A stretch of 64,000 bases of DNA from Saxidomus purpurata (GCA_022818135.1 JAFMSR010000017.1:5501403-5565402), one strand, 5' to 3'; counted from the stretch's first letter, positions 1-12,610 are shown. Notes: generated from the letters alone by a model not told the origin. A program made the numbers and translations.

Positions 1-690
1 AGGAAAAACTTTAAAAATCTTCTCTGAAACTACAGGGCCTAGTGCTTAGATATTTAGCATGTAGCATTGCCTAGTAGATGTCTTTTTAGTTGGTTCAAAT
101 CATGACCCCTGGGGTCAATATTGGCCCTGCCAAGGAGGTCACTTGTTTTACAAAGATTTATATAGGAAAACCTATTTGGTATGTAACATTGTCTTGTGGT
201 CTTCCACCTACTTTGTTCAAATCATGCCTCATGGGTCAAAATTGACCACTCCCATTAGGCAAGTGGGCTGGTGTTCAGGTGAGGGATATAGGGCCATCAT
301 GACTCTCTTGTTTTTTGACCATTTATGTCAATTGGGAAGATGCTGAATTTCGGAGTCAAATCGGCGCCAAAAAATCACTGCCGGGGGGATCCACTTGGTT
401 TTTCATAGGCTTGTATAGGAAAAACTTTAAAAATCTTCTCTGAAACCACAAGGCCTTCAGCTTAGATATTTAGCATGTGGCAATGGCTAATGGACCTCTA
501 CCAAGATTGTTCAAATTATGACCCCCGGATCAAAATTGACCACGTGCGGGTGGTCACTTAGTTTTGCATAGGCATATATAAAGGAAAAACTTTAAAAATC
601 TTCTCGGAAACTTCAAGGCTTAGAGCTTCGATATTTTGCATGTAGCATTGTCTAGTGGACCTCTAGTGGAGATGTTCTGGACTATGTTGG
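1..690 (+). repeat. Interspersed repeat family B, modular copy
   Basis: This copy is made of modules of about 190 bp, each containing AGGAAAAACTTTAAAAATCT, then a CCACAAGGCCT motif, then TTAGATATTTAGCATGTAGC, and then a TCAAAATTGACC motif. The same module series recurs at 32676-34222 and 42467-43215. The first part (1-325) ends with the family's 3-prime tail GGCCATCATGACTCTCTTG, and further modules follow to about 690. There is no coding potential. Confidence 0.85.
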
Positions 691-1177
691 AATTTACTTT
701 AGTACTTCTGTGTGAGTAAAGTTAGAAATTAAGTCTTAGTTGAATAACAAAGTTACTCTTGTCCGTCCTAATTCATTTATACACATAGCACATAGTTCCA
801 CATAGCAGGGGTCAGTATTGGATGGTGAAATACATCTAGACATTTTAGATGATTGTGCAAAACATATATTTCACAAATGCATATTGCATTATGAAAGTAG
901 TTCAATCTGTCTTGCATGAGGTGATGGAATGTGCAGCATATCTCATGTTCCAGAAAGGACTTGGGAGTATGATGGGTCCAGAGACAACAGCAAAAAATGA
1001 CATCCTGTCGCTGGACTTGTGTATAATTCAGGAGCAGATAGGACAAGTTCATACATTTCATTAAATAGATAACTAGCTTTATATTTTTTTATGTATTTAA
1101 TTTTTTTTTTAAAAGCAAACCAAAACAAACAGAAAAATATCAAAAGTGTCAAATACCAGCATAGTCTTGAACATTTT
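691..1177. other. Unassigned intergenic sequence
   Basis: This stretch is AT-rich. Only short open frames occur, without splice context or recognisable motifs. I see no gene. Confidence 0.5.
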
Positions 1178-1399
1178 TATGCCCCCGAAGGATGGCATAT
1201 TAAAATCACACAGTCTGTCAATCCATCCGTATGTGCTTCCGCCCTTACATTTTTTCGGTTCCGGGCTGTAACTTTGTCATGCATTAAAAGCTTTTGGAAT
1301 AACTTGGCTCAAATGTTCAGCACATCAAGACGATGTGTCGCATGCAATACCCATGTCCTTACCTCAAAGGTCAAAGTCAGACTTAAGAGTTTGAAGGTA
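1178..1399 (+). repeat. Interspersed repeat family A, 5-prime half
   Basis: It begins TTTTTATGCCCCCGAAGGAT and runs through one module containing CATCAAGACGATGTGTCGCA and AAGGTCAAAGTCAGACTTA. It stops at GAAGGTA exactly where the inverted repeat of the 18.9-kb segment begins. Compared with the intact copy at 26960-27680, the missing remainder of this copy is found at 20290-20785. The last four bases (1396-1399, GGTA) are the left target duplication. Confidence 0.85.
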
Positions 1400-1910
1400 A
1401 AGGCCTTCCAGAATAAAAAAGGAAATTCCATTTGTCCTTTTTCCGGGGGAACATTGAAAATCAAAGGCAACAGTACTTGGTCTTAAAAGAGAAAGAGTAA
1501 CATTCCCCTTTCTTTAGCACATAGAGTAACATTCCTCTATCTTCCTTGCCTGATACAGTTTTCTAACATAGAGTAACATTCCTCTATCTTTCTCAACTGA
1601 TACATTTTTCTAACATAGAGTAACATTCCTCTATCTTTCTCAACTGATACATTTTTCTAACATAGAGTAACATTCCTCTATCTTTCTCAACTGATACATT
1701 TTTCTAACATAGAGTAACATTCCTCTATCTTTCTTGTCTGATATATTTTGTATAACATAGAGGAACATTCCTCTATCTTTCTTGTCTGATACGTTTTTCT
1801 AACAAAGAGGAACATTCCTCTATCTTTTTTGCATGATATATTCTTCTAACATAGAGGAACATTCCTCTATCTTTTTTGTCGTATATATTTGTCTAACATA
1901 GAGGAACTCA
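1400..1910 (+). repeat. Left terminal inverted repeat with 47-bp minisatellite
   Basis: The outer unique part (1400-1495) is followed by about nine units of 47 bp. Each unit contains CATAGAGTAACATTCCTCTA or the variant with GAGGAACATTCCTC. The unit core TAGAGGAACATTCCTCTA is itself a palindrome, so each unit can form a small hairpin. Unit-to-unit divergence is low in the middle and higher toward 1900. Confidence 0.9.
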
Positions 1911-2578
1911 TGAATGCTGAACTAAAAGTGTTTACCGCTTTCAATATAGCACATTGACATTAGAAATAAGTTCTGTATTAACTTTTAAGTGGTTAATAAT
2001 TTTTAAAAGACAATTTAATTGTATTTCAAAACTTTTCAAAATTTATTAAATAGTCAAAATGATATTAAGAATACAAGACTCTGATCCTATACTCAAATAT
2101 TGTAACAGCATTGCTATTGCAAACCAGATAATGAATATTACATCATAAACTTTGTTGTATAACATCCTTATGACCTCTGTTTTGTACCTGAAAATGATCC
2201 ACAGAAAACTTTTCTTCACATGTTTATCTTTTTTACAAAAACCTTGCATTTCATTTATTTGCCTCGATCTCGTATGCTTTACTTTATCATTTTATACATA
2301 TTTACCAGTTACTTCATATTAAAGACCTATATGTGAGACCAGATTTGAATTCAGTGGAAGAAAACATTTGTGACACTGGTCATCAGTGTTTTAAACAATA
2401 TAAAAAAATTATATGAAAAATGTAAGGGGAAACGTACAAAGCTGTTCTCAAAGTAGAGTTTGTATTGTTTTTGGTGTTGCAAGATATTTTTGCAACATGT
2501 CCCATAAAGAATAAATCTCTATTGTTTGTTATTATAGATCCTTCGTCACACTATTTGATCACAACATTAAAAGTTATT

Positions 2579-3511
2579 CTAATTTCTGTTGATTATCCTA
2601 GAATAATGGGTCTTATGTTTGGTCTTCTGTTTCCTTTTCTTAGATGGCACTAACATCTGCAATAAAACCAAGCAAAAAACAGTTACATATTGTACTAGAT
2701 AAATATTTTACTTTATCATGTTTATACGACTTTTCTGTTTAAAATACCATTACAATTCGATTCTGACGACATTTCTTGTATTCAGCAGTGTGGTGTTGTT
2801 TTGCTCGAGTGATTACCTCAAAATAAATGACACAAACTCACTTGTAAGTGATCAATTATAAACATTACCTGATGATCATCTAGCTCTTTATGTAGGATTT
2901 CTGTCAGATATGGTTTTACTTCATCTTGGGCAGGACTGCTTTGCAATTTTGTATAAGCTTTCAATTTGGGCGGCAAGATCCACACTGCTTCATTTGCTGC
3001 ATAGTCTTCAATGTGTGTTTTGTTTGTTTGAATGTTGTGTTTTCCATCTATGAAACTCTGCCATCATCAAAACTGACTGTCTGTCATGTGGTATTTGTGC
3101 TTTAGAATATTGTCTATGAGTGTCTAGGTAATAATTTTGCCAAAGTCACGAAATAGTATTTTCGGATAACCACTCGTAGATTGTTTAATATGGGATTTTC
3201 TTATAATGGCCATCTCCTACACGATGATTTGTACCGAAATGTGATGTCGTCAGAAAGTTTGGAGAACTTGAAATGTACAGGTTTTGAATGTTTTGCCACA
3301 GCTTTGATACAAGGCTCCAATCATTACCATACATCATTATAATCCTTGTGTTTGTACAGCATTTGGCGGCAAATGAAGCAATGATGGTAGTTCCTCAGCA
3401 GATCGGCAATTTTTGAGAATTTGGCATCGATGTCTTCATGTGTGAAAGGTGAACCTGTAAAATTGATAAAGACATGTCTTATTTACCTGGTCTCCTACCG
3501 GTGATTTTCAT
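2579..3511 (-). CDS. Putative four-exon gene of unknown function
   Basis: This model is derived by eye. Exons on the minus strand are 3511-3487, 3454-3333, 3057-2869 and 2656-2579, together 414 nt (137 residues plus stop). All introns are GT-AG and all phases agree. The last acceptor has an excellent pyrimidine tract (TTGCTTGGTTTTATTGCAG). The predicted protein begins MKITGRRPGSPF, has a cysteine pair in HHCFICRQMLYKHKDYND, then a segment with NEAVWILPPKLKAYTKLQSS, and ends in a basic, possibly nuclear-targeting tail (SKKRKQKTKHKTHYSR). I do not recognise a family. The intron between exons 2 and 3 also contains long open stretches in other frames, so a decayed larger gene is an alternative; exon 1 is the weakest. 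AATAAA-like motifs lie a few hundred bases downstream on the minus strand. It lies entirely within the foldback-bounded 18.9-kb segment. Confidence 0.4.
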
Positions 3512-3629
3512 TTATGAAACTAATACTCGTTTAAAGACAACACTGGAATATACAAGGTGTAGTTTAGACTGTTCTGAGTGAGTTTTGTGAAAATCTTTTG
3601 CAACGTTATCAAGGAAAAGCTAACGGAGT

Positions 3630-4405
3630 GTACTGTGACCTTGACCCACTAGCCCATAAATAGGTATTATCTACTCAATAATACCAATCCTCATAATTAT
3701 GATGTTTGAAAATTGTGGGTCAAATATGTCTCAATATATTAAGCCGAAAAGATTTTTTAAAGATTGTGTTACTGTTACCTTGACCAACCGAGCCCAAAAG
3801 CAATAAGGATCGTCTACATGTTGCAGGGAACATTTCTAAACAAGTTTGATGAAAGTTGAATGTAAACTATGACCTGTAAAGAGATATCAATGAAATGATA
3901 TGGAAGGTTCCTATGACATTGACCTTTGACCCACTGACCCCAAAAACTATAGGGGACATCTACAAATTGCAGGGATCTTTATCAGCATGTTCATCGAAGT
4001 CAAATGAAAATTGAGACCTGTAGAACGATATCAAGGAAAGTCTTATCTAATATTATCTGTAACCTTGACCTTTGATCCATTGGCCCGAAAAACTATAGGG
4101 TTCATTTACATGATGAAAGGAGCCTTCTGAGCAAGTTGGATGAAAGTTGAATGAAAATTGTGACCTATAGAGTGTTATAGAAATGCCATCAGACATCACT
4201 GTGGCCTTGACATTTGACACATTGACCCTAAAACAAGAGGGACATCAACAAGTTGCAGGGGTCCCTATTGCCAAGTTTAATCAAATGGAAATACAGTTGT
4301 GACATGTAGAGAGTTATCAAAGCAAGGTTATTAGACAGACGGACGACGGACACACCATATTACATAAGCTCTGTTAGACTTAGTCAGTCCAGTAGAGCTA
4401 AAAAG
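3630..4405 (+). repeat. Interspersed repeat family C, modular
   Basis: About five modules of roughly 150 bp contain a TGACCTTTGACCCACTGACC-like motif followed by ATCTACAAATTGCAGGG and AAGTTGAATGAAAATTGTGA. The copy ends with ACAGACGGACGACGGACACA followed by a tail. It is non-coding. It has the same modular architecture as families A, B and D. Confidence 0.75.
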
Positions 4406-5337
4406 ACATTGTGGTTATCACAAAATTTTGATCATAATCAATATGACAGATTTATGCAGTACTCATTTGTGTTAAAATCAAATGGGATATTAAGGATTGG
4501 CTTTCCAGTTTTTTGCAGACAACTTTGTGTAAGTACTGTGTCATGGGAAAACATACAGTAAGTTCACATTAATTTTAGTGAGAAAGCTATCAAGTTTTGT
4601 GACAAAGTTGGCAAGTGTGTGTGTGCAATATCTTCGTCTTTACTACTACACCATGCATTTGTATCCAGTTGTTGTCTGGTGTAGTTTATTAACCCATACC
4701 TAGCTTATTAATATGTAAAGTGGAGTTGAGTACCAATTTTTGCAGTACCACTAAGTGTAAAAATGGGTGTCCAGTAAAATATTGCTTACTGAATAGCAGT
4801 GTAGATCAGACTGCAGTCTAATCATGATATGAACCGGTCATAAAGGCAAATTTGCTTGCCATTATAAGATTTGTAATAAATATGTGTAAATTTTAAAATA
4901 CTTATAACACATACTGCATGTACTGTTTTGTAACAAGCATAATAAGTTAATTATACTTATGTGTCCTGTAGCACATGTAAAATGTTGCAACTTACGAGTT
5001 TTGGACAGCTTAGTATGACATATCAGTAATCACTAGCTACGGCTTATTAGTAATACCATCATGGATAATTAATGTGCATGTCTCATAAAACTGGAAAACC
5101 TGCTGTCTCACAATAATTGTCTACCAATTGACCATATCGTATCACATATTTTATTGCACAAAGTAGAAAGTTCCACTTGTTGTTTCACTCTTTGAAACAT
5201 AAATAATTGTGTAGTTTTTGTAGAAATAGTTTTTTGAATGTTTCTAAAGAATTGTTTCAAAAATGTAAATTTTCAATAGAAATAGATAATCATCATATTT
5301 GGATTTTTCTCGCAAAACATGGCACATTATACAGTTA
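4406..5337. other. AT-rich sequence without a gene
   Basis: I found no supported exon, RNA gene or repeat family here. A few short pyrimidine tracts occur but none leads to an open frame. Confidence 0.5.
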
Positions 5338-5339
5338 TA

Positions 5340-5467
5340 GACTAATTTTGAGGTCAATATATAGTTTTGCGGACCTATAAAAGAATGATATTGACCTCGG
5401 ACTTCGTCCTCCGTCAATATCAATTTTAACAGATCCGCAAAACTATATATTGACCGAAACATTAGTC
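5340..5467. mobile_element. MITE, 128 bp, TA-flanked
   Basis: The arms are reverse complements: GACTAATTTTGAGGTCAATA on the left pairs with TATTGACCGAAACATTAGTC on the right. A second nested inverted repeat surrounds the centre GGACTTCGTCC. TA dinucleotides flank both ends (5338-5339 and 5468-5469), as expected for Tc1/mariner-type MITEs. There is no coding capacity. Confidence 0.75.
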
Positions 5468-5469
5468 TA

Positions 5470-6909
5470 AAATTATTATATCATATACCTCAAAAAAGTA
5501 GTGAAAATTACATGAAAATATAACATAAATAACGTCTTGAAATCCATGCAGGACTACACATCATTTTCCAGGTCTACACACTTTTGCAGACCCGGCACAT
5601 GAGCGCTATCGGTCAATCAGGATTAAGTATTTGTGACAGGTATACGATATTGTATATTATTTAGATAAGTCAAATACAAATAATCATCCTTATTGAATAG
5701 AAATACTTTAATGCCCAAATGAGGTCATAAACGGTTTAAAAAAACCAGAACCTAGGACCTGACAGCAAGTGACTCTGCGTTTGTGACTATTGCAGATCAT
5801 GATCCACCCGCACATCCGAGCAGCCTGATAATAATCTGCACTGTTTGCTAGAAGAATATATCAAAAGTAATGGATTGAGGGGGGACTGTGTTTAGTGTGG
5901 AAAAGATGGTACAGATTGTATGTTTACTCTAGGCAGACATACTGATATCAAATTGATAAATTGTAGTTATCACAATAAGTACATATTTTCCAGGGAGGTA
6001 GAGGTAGAAGAAAGGTCAGAAGAGATGTGTGCACATCATTTTACCTTCCCTTTTCGCTCTCCTCGTCATTGTTTTATATAAATACCATGGTAACTATACG
6101 CATTTTCAAAATGCCAGATAAGCACTTTTTTTAACAAAAAGCCATCCATCTGTATATTATTTTATCAATGAATGACTTAAATGTTAATCAATAAACTGCA
6201 TTAATTTTGTTACCCATTCAACAGCACATTTTCTCACTCTGAACCCAGTAATTTATGTTTTAAGCTGATTACTTTAGAATTTAGATATACATGTAGTCCA
6301 AGATAGATAAATGATTCGCAGGTTATGCATTGCCTGTATTCCCTTAGCTTCAAAAGAGGATACAAAATTAAATTACACAAAAAATGTTAAATAAAATGTT
6401 TACTTACCAAATCAGTCTTTGGTTTTTATTCCAAATTTTAATTGACCAGTAAACACCACGAAAACAATAAAATGACCCAAATATAAACCACATTTCTGTT
6501 CGGTCAGACCAGGGCTTATCAACAATAAAGTCACACGAAAAGGAAACTCACTACTGGCTGACCACATGTAATTACTGCAGTCAATCAAACAGGCAATGAG
6601 AGTTCATCACCTGCAGTGATATAGCTGATAATAATCAGCTGTATCCTTGGTTTTCAGGGGATTTTCTTGTACAGAAGTACATTTTGTATACAAAAGTAGT
6701 GAACACTTCTATGCATTGTAGCTTCCAGAGATCATAACAATTAATGGTAGTCCAAATCTGCTTAACAAAATGCTACATATACAAAAGCATTAGATCAATA
6801 GTATTCAAGATGTTAACAGCATGTATTGTAATTTCATGCCTAGTTAACCTACTGATAACAAATTCTGGGGAAAATAGAAATCTTATCAACTCTGCATGCA
6901 TCCTAACCC
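5470..6909. other. Unassigned sequence
   Basis: No gene is supported. A purine-rich stretch near 6000 follows a weak acceptor-like TATTTTCCAG and is open for about 40 codons on the plus strand, but no partner exon was found. Positions 6901-6909 (TCCTAACCC) are the left target duplication of the next element. Confidence 0.45.
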
Positions 6910-8004
6910 GGCATGCTGAAAAACCAGGGCTGGGCTCGTGGACTGGGCTCGTGGACTGGGTCCAGCTGGACCCAAGGTTAATGGACTCCCTGGAATTTAA
7001 GGTCAGAGTTTCAAAGACACAACTTTGTTCCGGAATAACCTCTCACTAATTGATGATAATGGCTATTAAGGGAGGGCATAATTTTGATAAGTTGACAATG
7101 TATAAACAATCCTTACTATAGGGTTCGGAGAAGGGTCAATGTTTACAGATTTTGAAACAATACACTTTTTGATTGAATATGTGATGTCTGTCTACTGTGT
7201 AATATTGCAGATATAGTTTTAAAACATTATTAAAATGGTATATAAAGGTAATTTTGGTAGGTAGGCACGTAAGTTCGTATGTAAAGTGTACACATATGCA
7301 TTACTTTGCGGCTACATAAGGTAGGATACGTTTAGGTTTTTAAATAATGATTTAAAATAGTTAACTTAATTTAATCATCGGTTTAACGACCTTATTTTTC
7401 TAAAGTGAACAGGATATTAGTTTCTTATCCCCAACAGCCAGTTCAAATCACAGTCATGGTTAGATTAAATTCATTGAATTGGGAGAAATGCTATCTATAA
7501 GTTCATGAACGTATTTCAATGTTTCCAAGACCAAACTTATTATACCCCCACACCCACTCTGCAAAGGAAGTTCGAAAGGGGGTATACTGGAGTCACCATT
7601 TTGGGATTGGTTTGTGTTTTGTCAAATGGCAAGTTCTTTTTGTAGATCTATGTTTTAAAACTTAATAATTATTTGTACAATTTTAAAACCATTGATCTTA
7701 TATGAAAAAAACAATATGTATATCACCACAAAGTGTACCTATTGCTGACTAATAGCACATGTTGAATTAGATCATTATAATGACTCCATTGAGTAAATGA
7801 TGCAGATATCACTTACAGTCATTACTGCCTGCTACTGAAATGTCATTCCAGCCTCTAATGCCTCTTTAACCTTATGACCACGAGGTTATGACCCTATCGT
7901 CTGGGAATTCATGGCCTTGAGACTACGGGTCCATGGCCTTGGGTCCAGTCCACGAGCCCAGCCCAGCCCAACCCACGAGTCCAGCCCTGGTTTTTCAGCA
8001 TCCC
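6910..8004. mobile_element. 1.1-kb inverted-repeat element with 9-bp target duplication
   Basis: The left end reads GGCATGCTGAAAAACCAGGG and the right end is its reverse complement with one mismatch in the first 16 bases. Similarity continues for roughly 70-90 bp through GGGCTCGTGGACTGG motifs. A perfect 9-bp repeat TCCTAACCC flanks it at 6901-6909 and 8005-8013. A 9-bp duplication is typical of Mutator-like elements and also of some foldback elements. The interior has no transposase-like frame and includes a fragment beginning near 7545 that resembles the CCCCC...GGGGGTATACTGGAGTCACC end of family H (40411-41345). It is non-autonomous. Confidence 0.8.
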
Positions 8005-8013
8005 TCCTAACCC

Positions 8014-9124
8014 AGCTTATCAAATTAATTGGCCATAAAAATAAGCAGTGGTCAGCCTCACATCATGGGGGCTAATTAGATGGTAATATAATCTCTTAAA
8101 TGTTCTGTGAGAATAAAGATTATGAAGAAAGCAAGAAAGCATTACTGTAATTACATCCATCTATAATACACGGTGTTTAAAATATTTATTTATTGTGACT
8201 TCTTTTTTGAATGTGTAATGTGTAATACTGCTCATCAGTTTTTTATCATACCTGACAGATGTATTTCTTGATGGCTGCAAAATGAACTATTTATCATGAA
8301 TTGGTTTTCTTGTTTTTTTTAACGATACTAAATAAAATGTTGTTTAATTATTTTCGAAATTCGCTAATTTATCACATGATAGAATATGTATACAGGAATA
8401 TCTTGCAACATTTTGTTCAGTCATTTATTCAGTCTAATTACCTGTATCCGTAAAAAAGTGATCCGAGTAACTAAATGAAAGTTAACAAAATAAACAGGTG
8501 ACCGTTTTGCAGGTTTTAAATTAATGCATAAAGCATCCAGAAATCCCAGCTGAGGGTATAATAATTTGTTAAAATAACTGTGTATCACATATTAGACACA
8601 TTCAATAAAAAGATATTTTTTAAGATGAAACAAATACGTAATACATACTGTTTGATAGTGACGGTCGCTGCTAACAGCATTAGACAGATCACACTATATA
8701 CAGGTGACTGTTAATATATATGTATGCAAACTATTATACTTCTATATATATATATTTCTGTTAGCAAGTCTTAAAACGGAATTTAAAGAATTCAGGTGAA
8801 GAATAATTAAACAAACCAGAATGAAAATTTCTGTTAGAATTCACATACATTTTTCACAGCAGGTTATGAAAATATCAAGTGTCAAGCTTACTATGCAATC
8901 CTGAATATCAGAACTAAACCTTTATTTGTACATGCAAATTATAGAGCTACTTCGAAATGAAAATATACCTAACAAATTTAGCGAATTCTCAATTTTTAGA
9001 AGATAGTCAAAAACTTTTTACATGGTTTAACACTAAGGTAAATAACAAACATTAAAATAGACGGTCAGCGCAATTTTGAGTGCATGAAAACAATTGGTAG
9101 CTAGATTTCATATAAACCAAAAGT
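8014..9124. other. AT-rich sequence without a gene
   Basis: Strongly AT-rich DNA with a short (TA)n run near 8743-8753. I see no supported exon or repeat family. Confidence 0.5.
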
Positions 9125-9205
9125 ACACCTAGACCAGGAATCAAACCTATGGCCCTTTGCTTGAAGATATGATAGATCGAATGAGCTACAAACTGAGATA
9201 AGCAG
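9125..9205 (-). repeat. tRNA-derived SINE head (remnant)
   Basis: Read on the minus strand it contains an A-box-like GTTTGTAGCTCATTCGATC and a B-box-like AGGTTTGATTCCTGG about 35 nt later, the spacing of an RNA polymerase III promoter. The stems of a functional tRNA do not close. It is most likely a SINE fragment. Confidence 0.5.
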
Positions 9206-10917
9206 CCACTTGACATGTGCATCAGGAAAACAGGAAAACAAACTCAATTCTTGTTTTTCTTATCAAATAAATATGTTAATTGAATTATTGACTGTTACAT
9301 GTATTCACTAGCCATGAAAGTATTGTTACTCTACACTCATAATTAACATTAGTTTGTCGACATCAGCATATAATGTTGATAGATTATAAATTATTTACTT
9401 ACTTAATTTATAAACCCATTCAAGAAAGACTGAAAACACCAGACCATTTTATTGACCTGTCTCATTCGGCATTATCCAATTAAAAGTGCATAAGACAGTG
9501 TAAATTTTAAAAAAAGATTATATATTCTACTAGTCATTTCATTGGCAAATGGAAAAGTCCAAACTTCCAGTCTGCGCTGAATAACTTTAAAACAGATTAA
9601 AACTTTTAGTTACAAAGTTGGTTCATATATTCATATGTTATAATTCATATGTTTATATCTTAAAAATTTGAACAGTAATAAAGCTGGGAAGATCTGCACA
9701 GATAATCAATGGCCCTAGTCTTACTGATAAAAGTGTCAGATATAATTACATCCAGCAGAGTGTACATGTGTAACTGCACATTGGAAAGCCAGAAATCTTT
9801 TCAGGATCAGACATGTACTCTCGCATTTTATCTGATCGATGTTTACATCCTAGTGTAGTGATAATTTTGTATTGAGAATAGAACACACTGATCTGTATCA
9901 AAGCAATCAAAGAACTCAAAGTTCTGACAGCAAAAGACTCGAAGACGATTTTAAAGTGTACATAATATGTTTGAGTCTTGTCCGAATCACTTTTATTGGC
10001 CAAAAATCCTTGCTTCCTGATTTGTCCATTGTATTTTCTACAAGTTTCAAAAAAGGTTGATTCAGTCAAACCTGTGACCAAAGACAACTGACTGGGAAAA
10101 AAAGCTGAACAGTACGGTGCTTTGTCTCTGCAGGTTTCAACGTATATGGGGCTTCAGTTCAGAGTCAGAAACACGAACAATTTCAAAATTTATAATACCG
10201 TATATCAGGAATTTTCGCATATGTCTTATGTTTGCGATATTAGCGAGCAGAGATAATTGCGAAATTTGTAATCAGCGAACATTTAGAACAATATTTTACG
10301 AATTTTTATGTCCGCATTGCCGTTATCCTGAATTCTTTAACATTTTTTTAATTAAAGTATTCTACATTATACGTAAGCGAAACTTAATTATAAAACAATT
10401 AGCACATCATCACACACAAGCTATATAATTATCATATCGAATGAGGTATCTTGTGTTCACCTGAAATTAAAATCATGTTAATACTTACCATTATCAATGT
10501 GCCATAAAACACAATTCATTCATTTATTGCTACAATGTAACCGGTTCATTCATTCTTTAAATGTTCATGTACATAAATGCATACACTTAGATGATGTTTC
10601 AATTTTCATTATTGCTAACAAAAAACCTGGACAGTTTATAATATCAGAATGCCAGTAAATACAGTCTGAATAACACTGTCACACAGTGATCTTTCTTTGT
10701 TTATAAAGCTGTGTTGAGTTAAATTTCGCCCTTAGTTAAAAATGAGAAAATAGAAATCCACTTTTTCAAAATCACGAATATTAGATTCGCTAAAATAAAT
10801 CAATTTCCGAAACACCAACAAGATAATTCATCATTTTGATAAGTTTGTATTTAGAAATCTACTTTCAAGTACAAGACTGTATGCAAGAAAAACTTTCCAT
10901 CGTGGGACACTTCGGCT
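9206..10917. other. Sequence without a supported gene
   Basis: Two open frames of about 100 codons occur (9746-10087 minus, 10117-10428 plus), but both have AT-driven composition, no splice context and no motif I can recognise. I regard both as chance. Confidence 0.45.
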
Positions 10918-11001
10918 CAGATGTACATACCGGTCACCTGGGGTAACTGTTTTGCAGGAACTCGGCAAAACAGTTACCTTCGGTGACCGATGTGTATATC
11001 T
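10918..11001. repeat. Hairpin-forming inverted repeat
   Basis: Arms of about 37 bp: the left contains GGTCACCTGGGGTAACTG followed by TTTTGC, and the right contains the complement GCAAAACAGTTACCTTCGGT. They are separated by fewer than 10 bases. It is probably a small MITE; no clear target duplication was found. Confidence 0.65.
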
Positions 11002-11774
11002 TTAAAAAATAAGTGTAAAACTAAATGCTAGAATCAACTACATAATTGAAAATCGATATAGCAATTTGAGAAAATCTGCTAAAAATGTTGCTGAGTAAAA
11101 GTAAAAATTAGACAGCACCACTACACTATATATTTATATTACATTAGTTAAATACACGTGTTCACTTGATATGATGACTTTGGACTTTTACATGTACATC
11201 TTATTTAAATTTAGATTTAGATTGTTTTAACAAGGAGTCACGTGCAAAGTAGATCGACTTCAGCTGAAACATGTGGGGATCATGTTTGTGATCTCGGCTT
11301 CAAAATCAATTAAAAGCCATTTCCGTTGCCTAATATACGAGTTAATGCTGTAAATAATTGTAACACTAATTGAGGCAAAATTCAGAATATTTGAATTGCT
11401 ATGCCATCATGCAGCCATATACACTGATTCAACAGTGCATATACAGTTAGCGTTTCCATATCATCGACTGTGTAAAATCATTCTGCAATACAGCAACTAG
11501 CAATGCGAACTTTATAAAGTATCTCCCTCACTCAAATATCAGCCAGTAATAACAAGAATTTCTTTTTTTCAAAATGATAAACGGTGTATTCATGATCAAA
11601 ACGGTCTTATTTCATTCACCGCGCTTCCATTCATTACAAAAGTAGGTTAAAATGGTTAAAGAACACTAAATAGTTTGTGAAGCCCAAGTTTCAAAGTATT
11701 TTAGGTTCAAGCATAAGACTGGGTTTTATATTTAGCTACTTTAAATGATTTCTTAAGTACATGCAGATCATAAT
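11002..11774. other. Unassigned sequence
   Basis: AT-rich; nothing supported. Confidence 0.45.
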
Positions 11775-12062
11775 TTAAAGTGTCTCAATCGGTAGAGCCC
11801 GTGACTTGTAATCTCGGGGTAGCGGCTTTGATTCCGGGGGCTGACCAGCTAAAAATACTAACAGTTTTTCGGATGAGACTTAAAAGTCGAAGTCCCATGT
11901 ATTGGTGTTATTCATTTTGCATGTATAAGAAGTGGGTGTCTCTGGAATTGGGAATTTTGTATCTCAGACTATCCTCCGAAACCTAAAATAACTAACCTCT
12001 TCTGGGGGCGTTGGTCATATGGGAAACCAGTATACCAACGATAAAGCCCTTATGTTTTATAC
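11775..12062 (+). repeat. SINE with tRNA-like head and conserved body
   Basis: The head starts GTCTCAATCGGTAGAGCCCG (A-box-like) and has a B-box-like GGCTTTGATTCCGGGGG. The body includes CGGATGAGACTTAAAAGTCG and, further on, GGAAACCAGTATACCAACG. A tRNA head followed by a GGATGAGAC body motif matches my memory of widespread molluscan SINEs of the V-/core type; the exact family is not assigned. Confidence 0.7.
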
Positions 12063-12566
12063 AATGTGATACAGTGTAGCTTATAGACTACTACTTACAC
12101 GGATGAAAGGAAACTGTGGGGTGCGAACTTGCGAGGTGATGGGGTTGTGAAAAATCAACAAATATGAGTTTTAGTTCTGTAAATTTTCTTTTAAGTTTTT
12201 TTTTTATTGCGGAACTTTCAAAAATCGGGGAATGATGTTACTAGTAAAAGTGTTGAGTAAATCCGTTGTATTAAATTTAGAAACAATATACAAAAAGTTA
12301 TCCATAAGTTTGAGACAATCTCGATTTCCATAACAAAAGTGAAACTATCCTTAATTTTGGTCCCATATCCCGGTTTTCCAAATATATTTGAGATGCCACG
12401 TTTGCCTGCATGTACGAAGTAGACACTTCTTATTAAATAACGATCTGGCGAGTAAATAAATTGAAGTTACATGTACTACAATTTTTTTCAAATTAGGTGG
12501 TGTATTGGCGCCATACATTTAGAGATCTCTTAACATGTAAATGACTATCGAAAGTGTCCATATGAA

Positions 12567-12569
<3 letters not shown>

Positions 12570-12606
<37 letters not shown>
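12570..12606. repeat. (AT)n microsatellite
   Basis: An uninterrupted AT dinucleotide run of about 35 bases, followed by an imperfect ATAATATAAT tail. Confidence 0.95.

Positions 12607-12610
<4 letters not shown>

Noticed and set aside
9746..10087. 113-codon minus-strand frame
   Set aside because: AT-rich composition, no motif, no splice signals, overlapped by another frame on the opposite strand.
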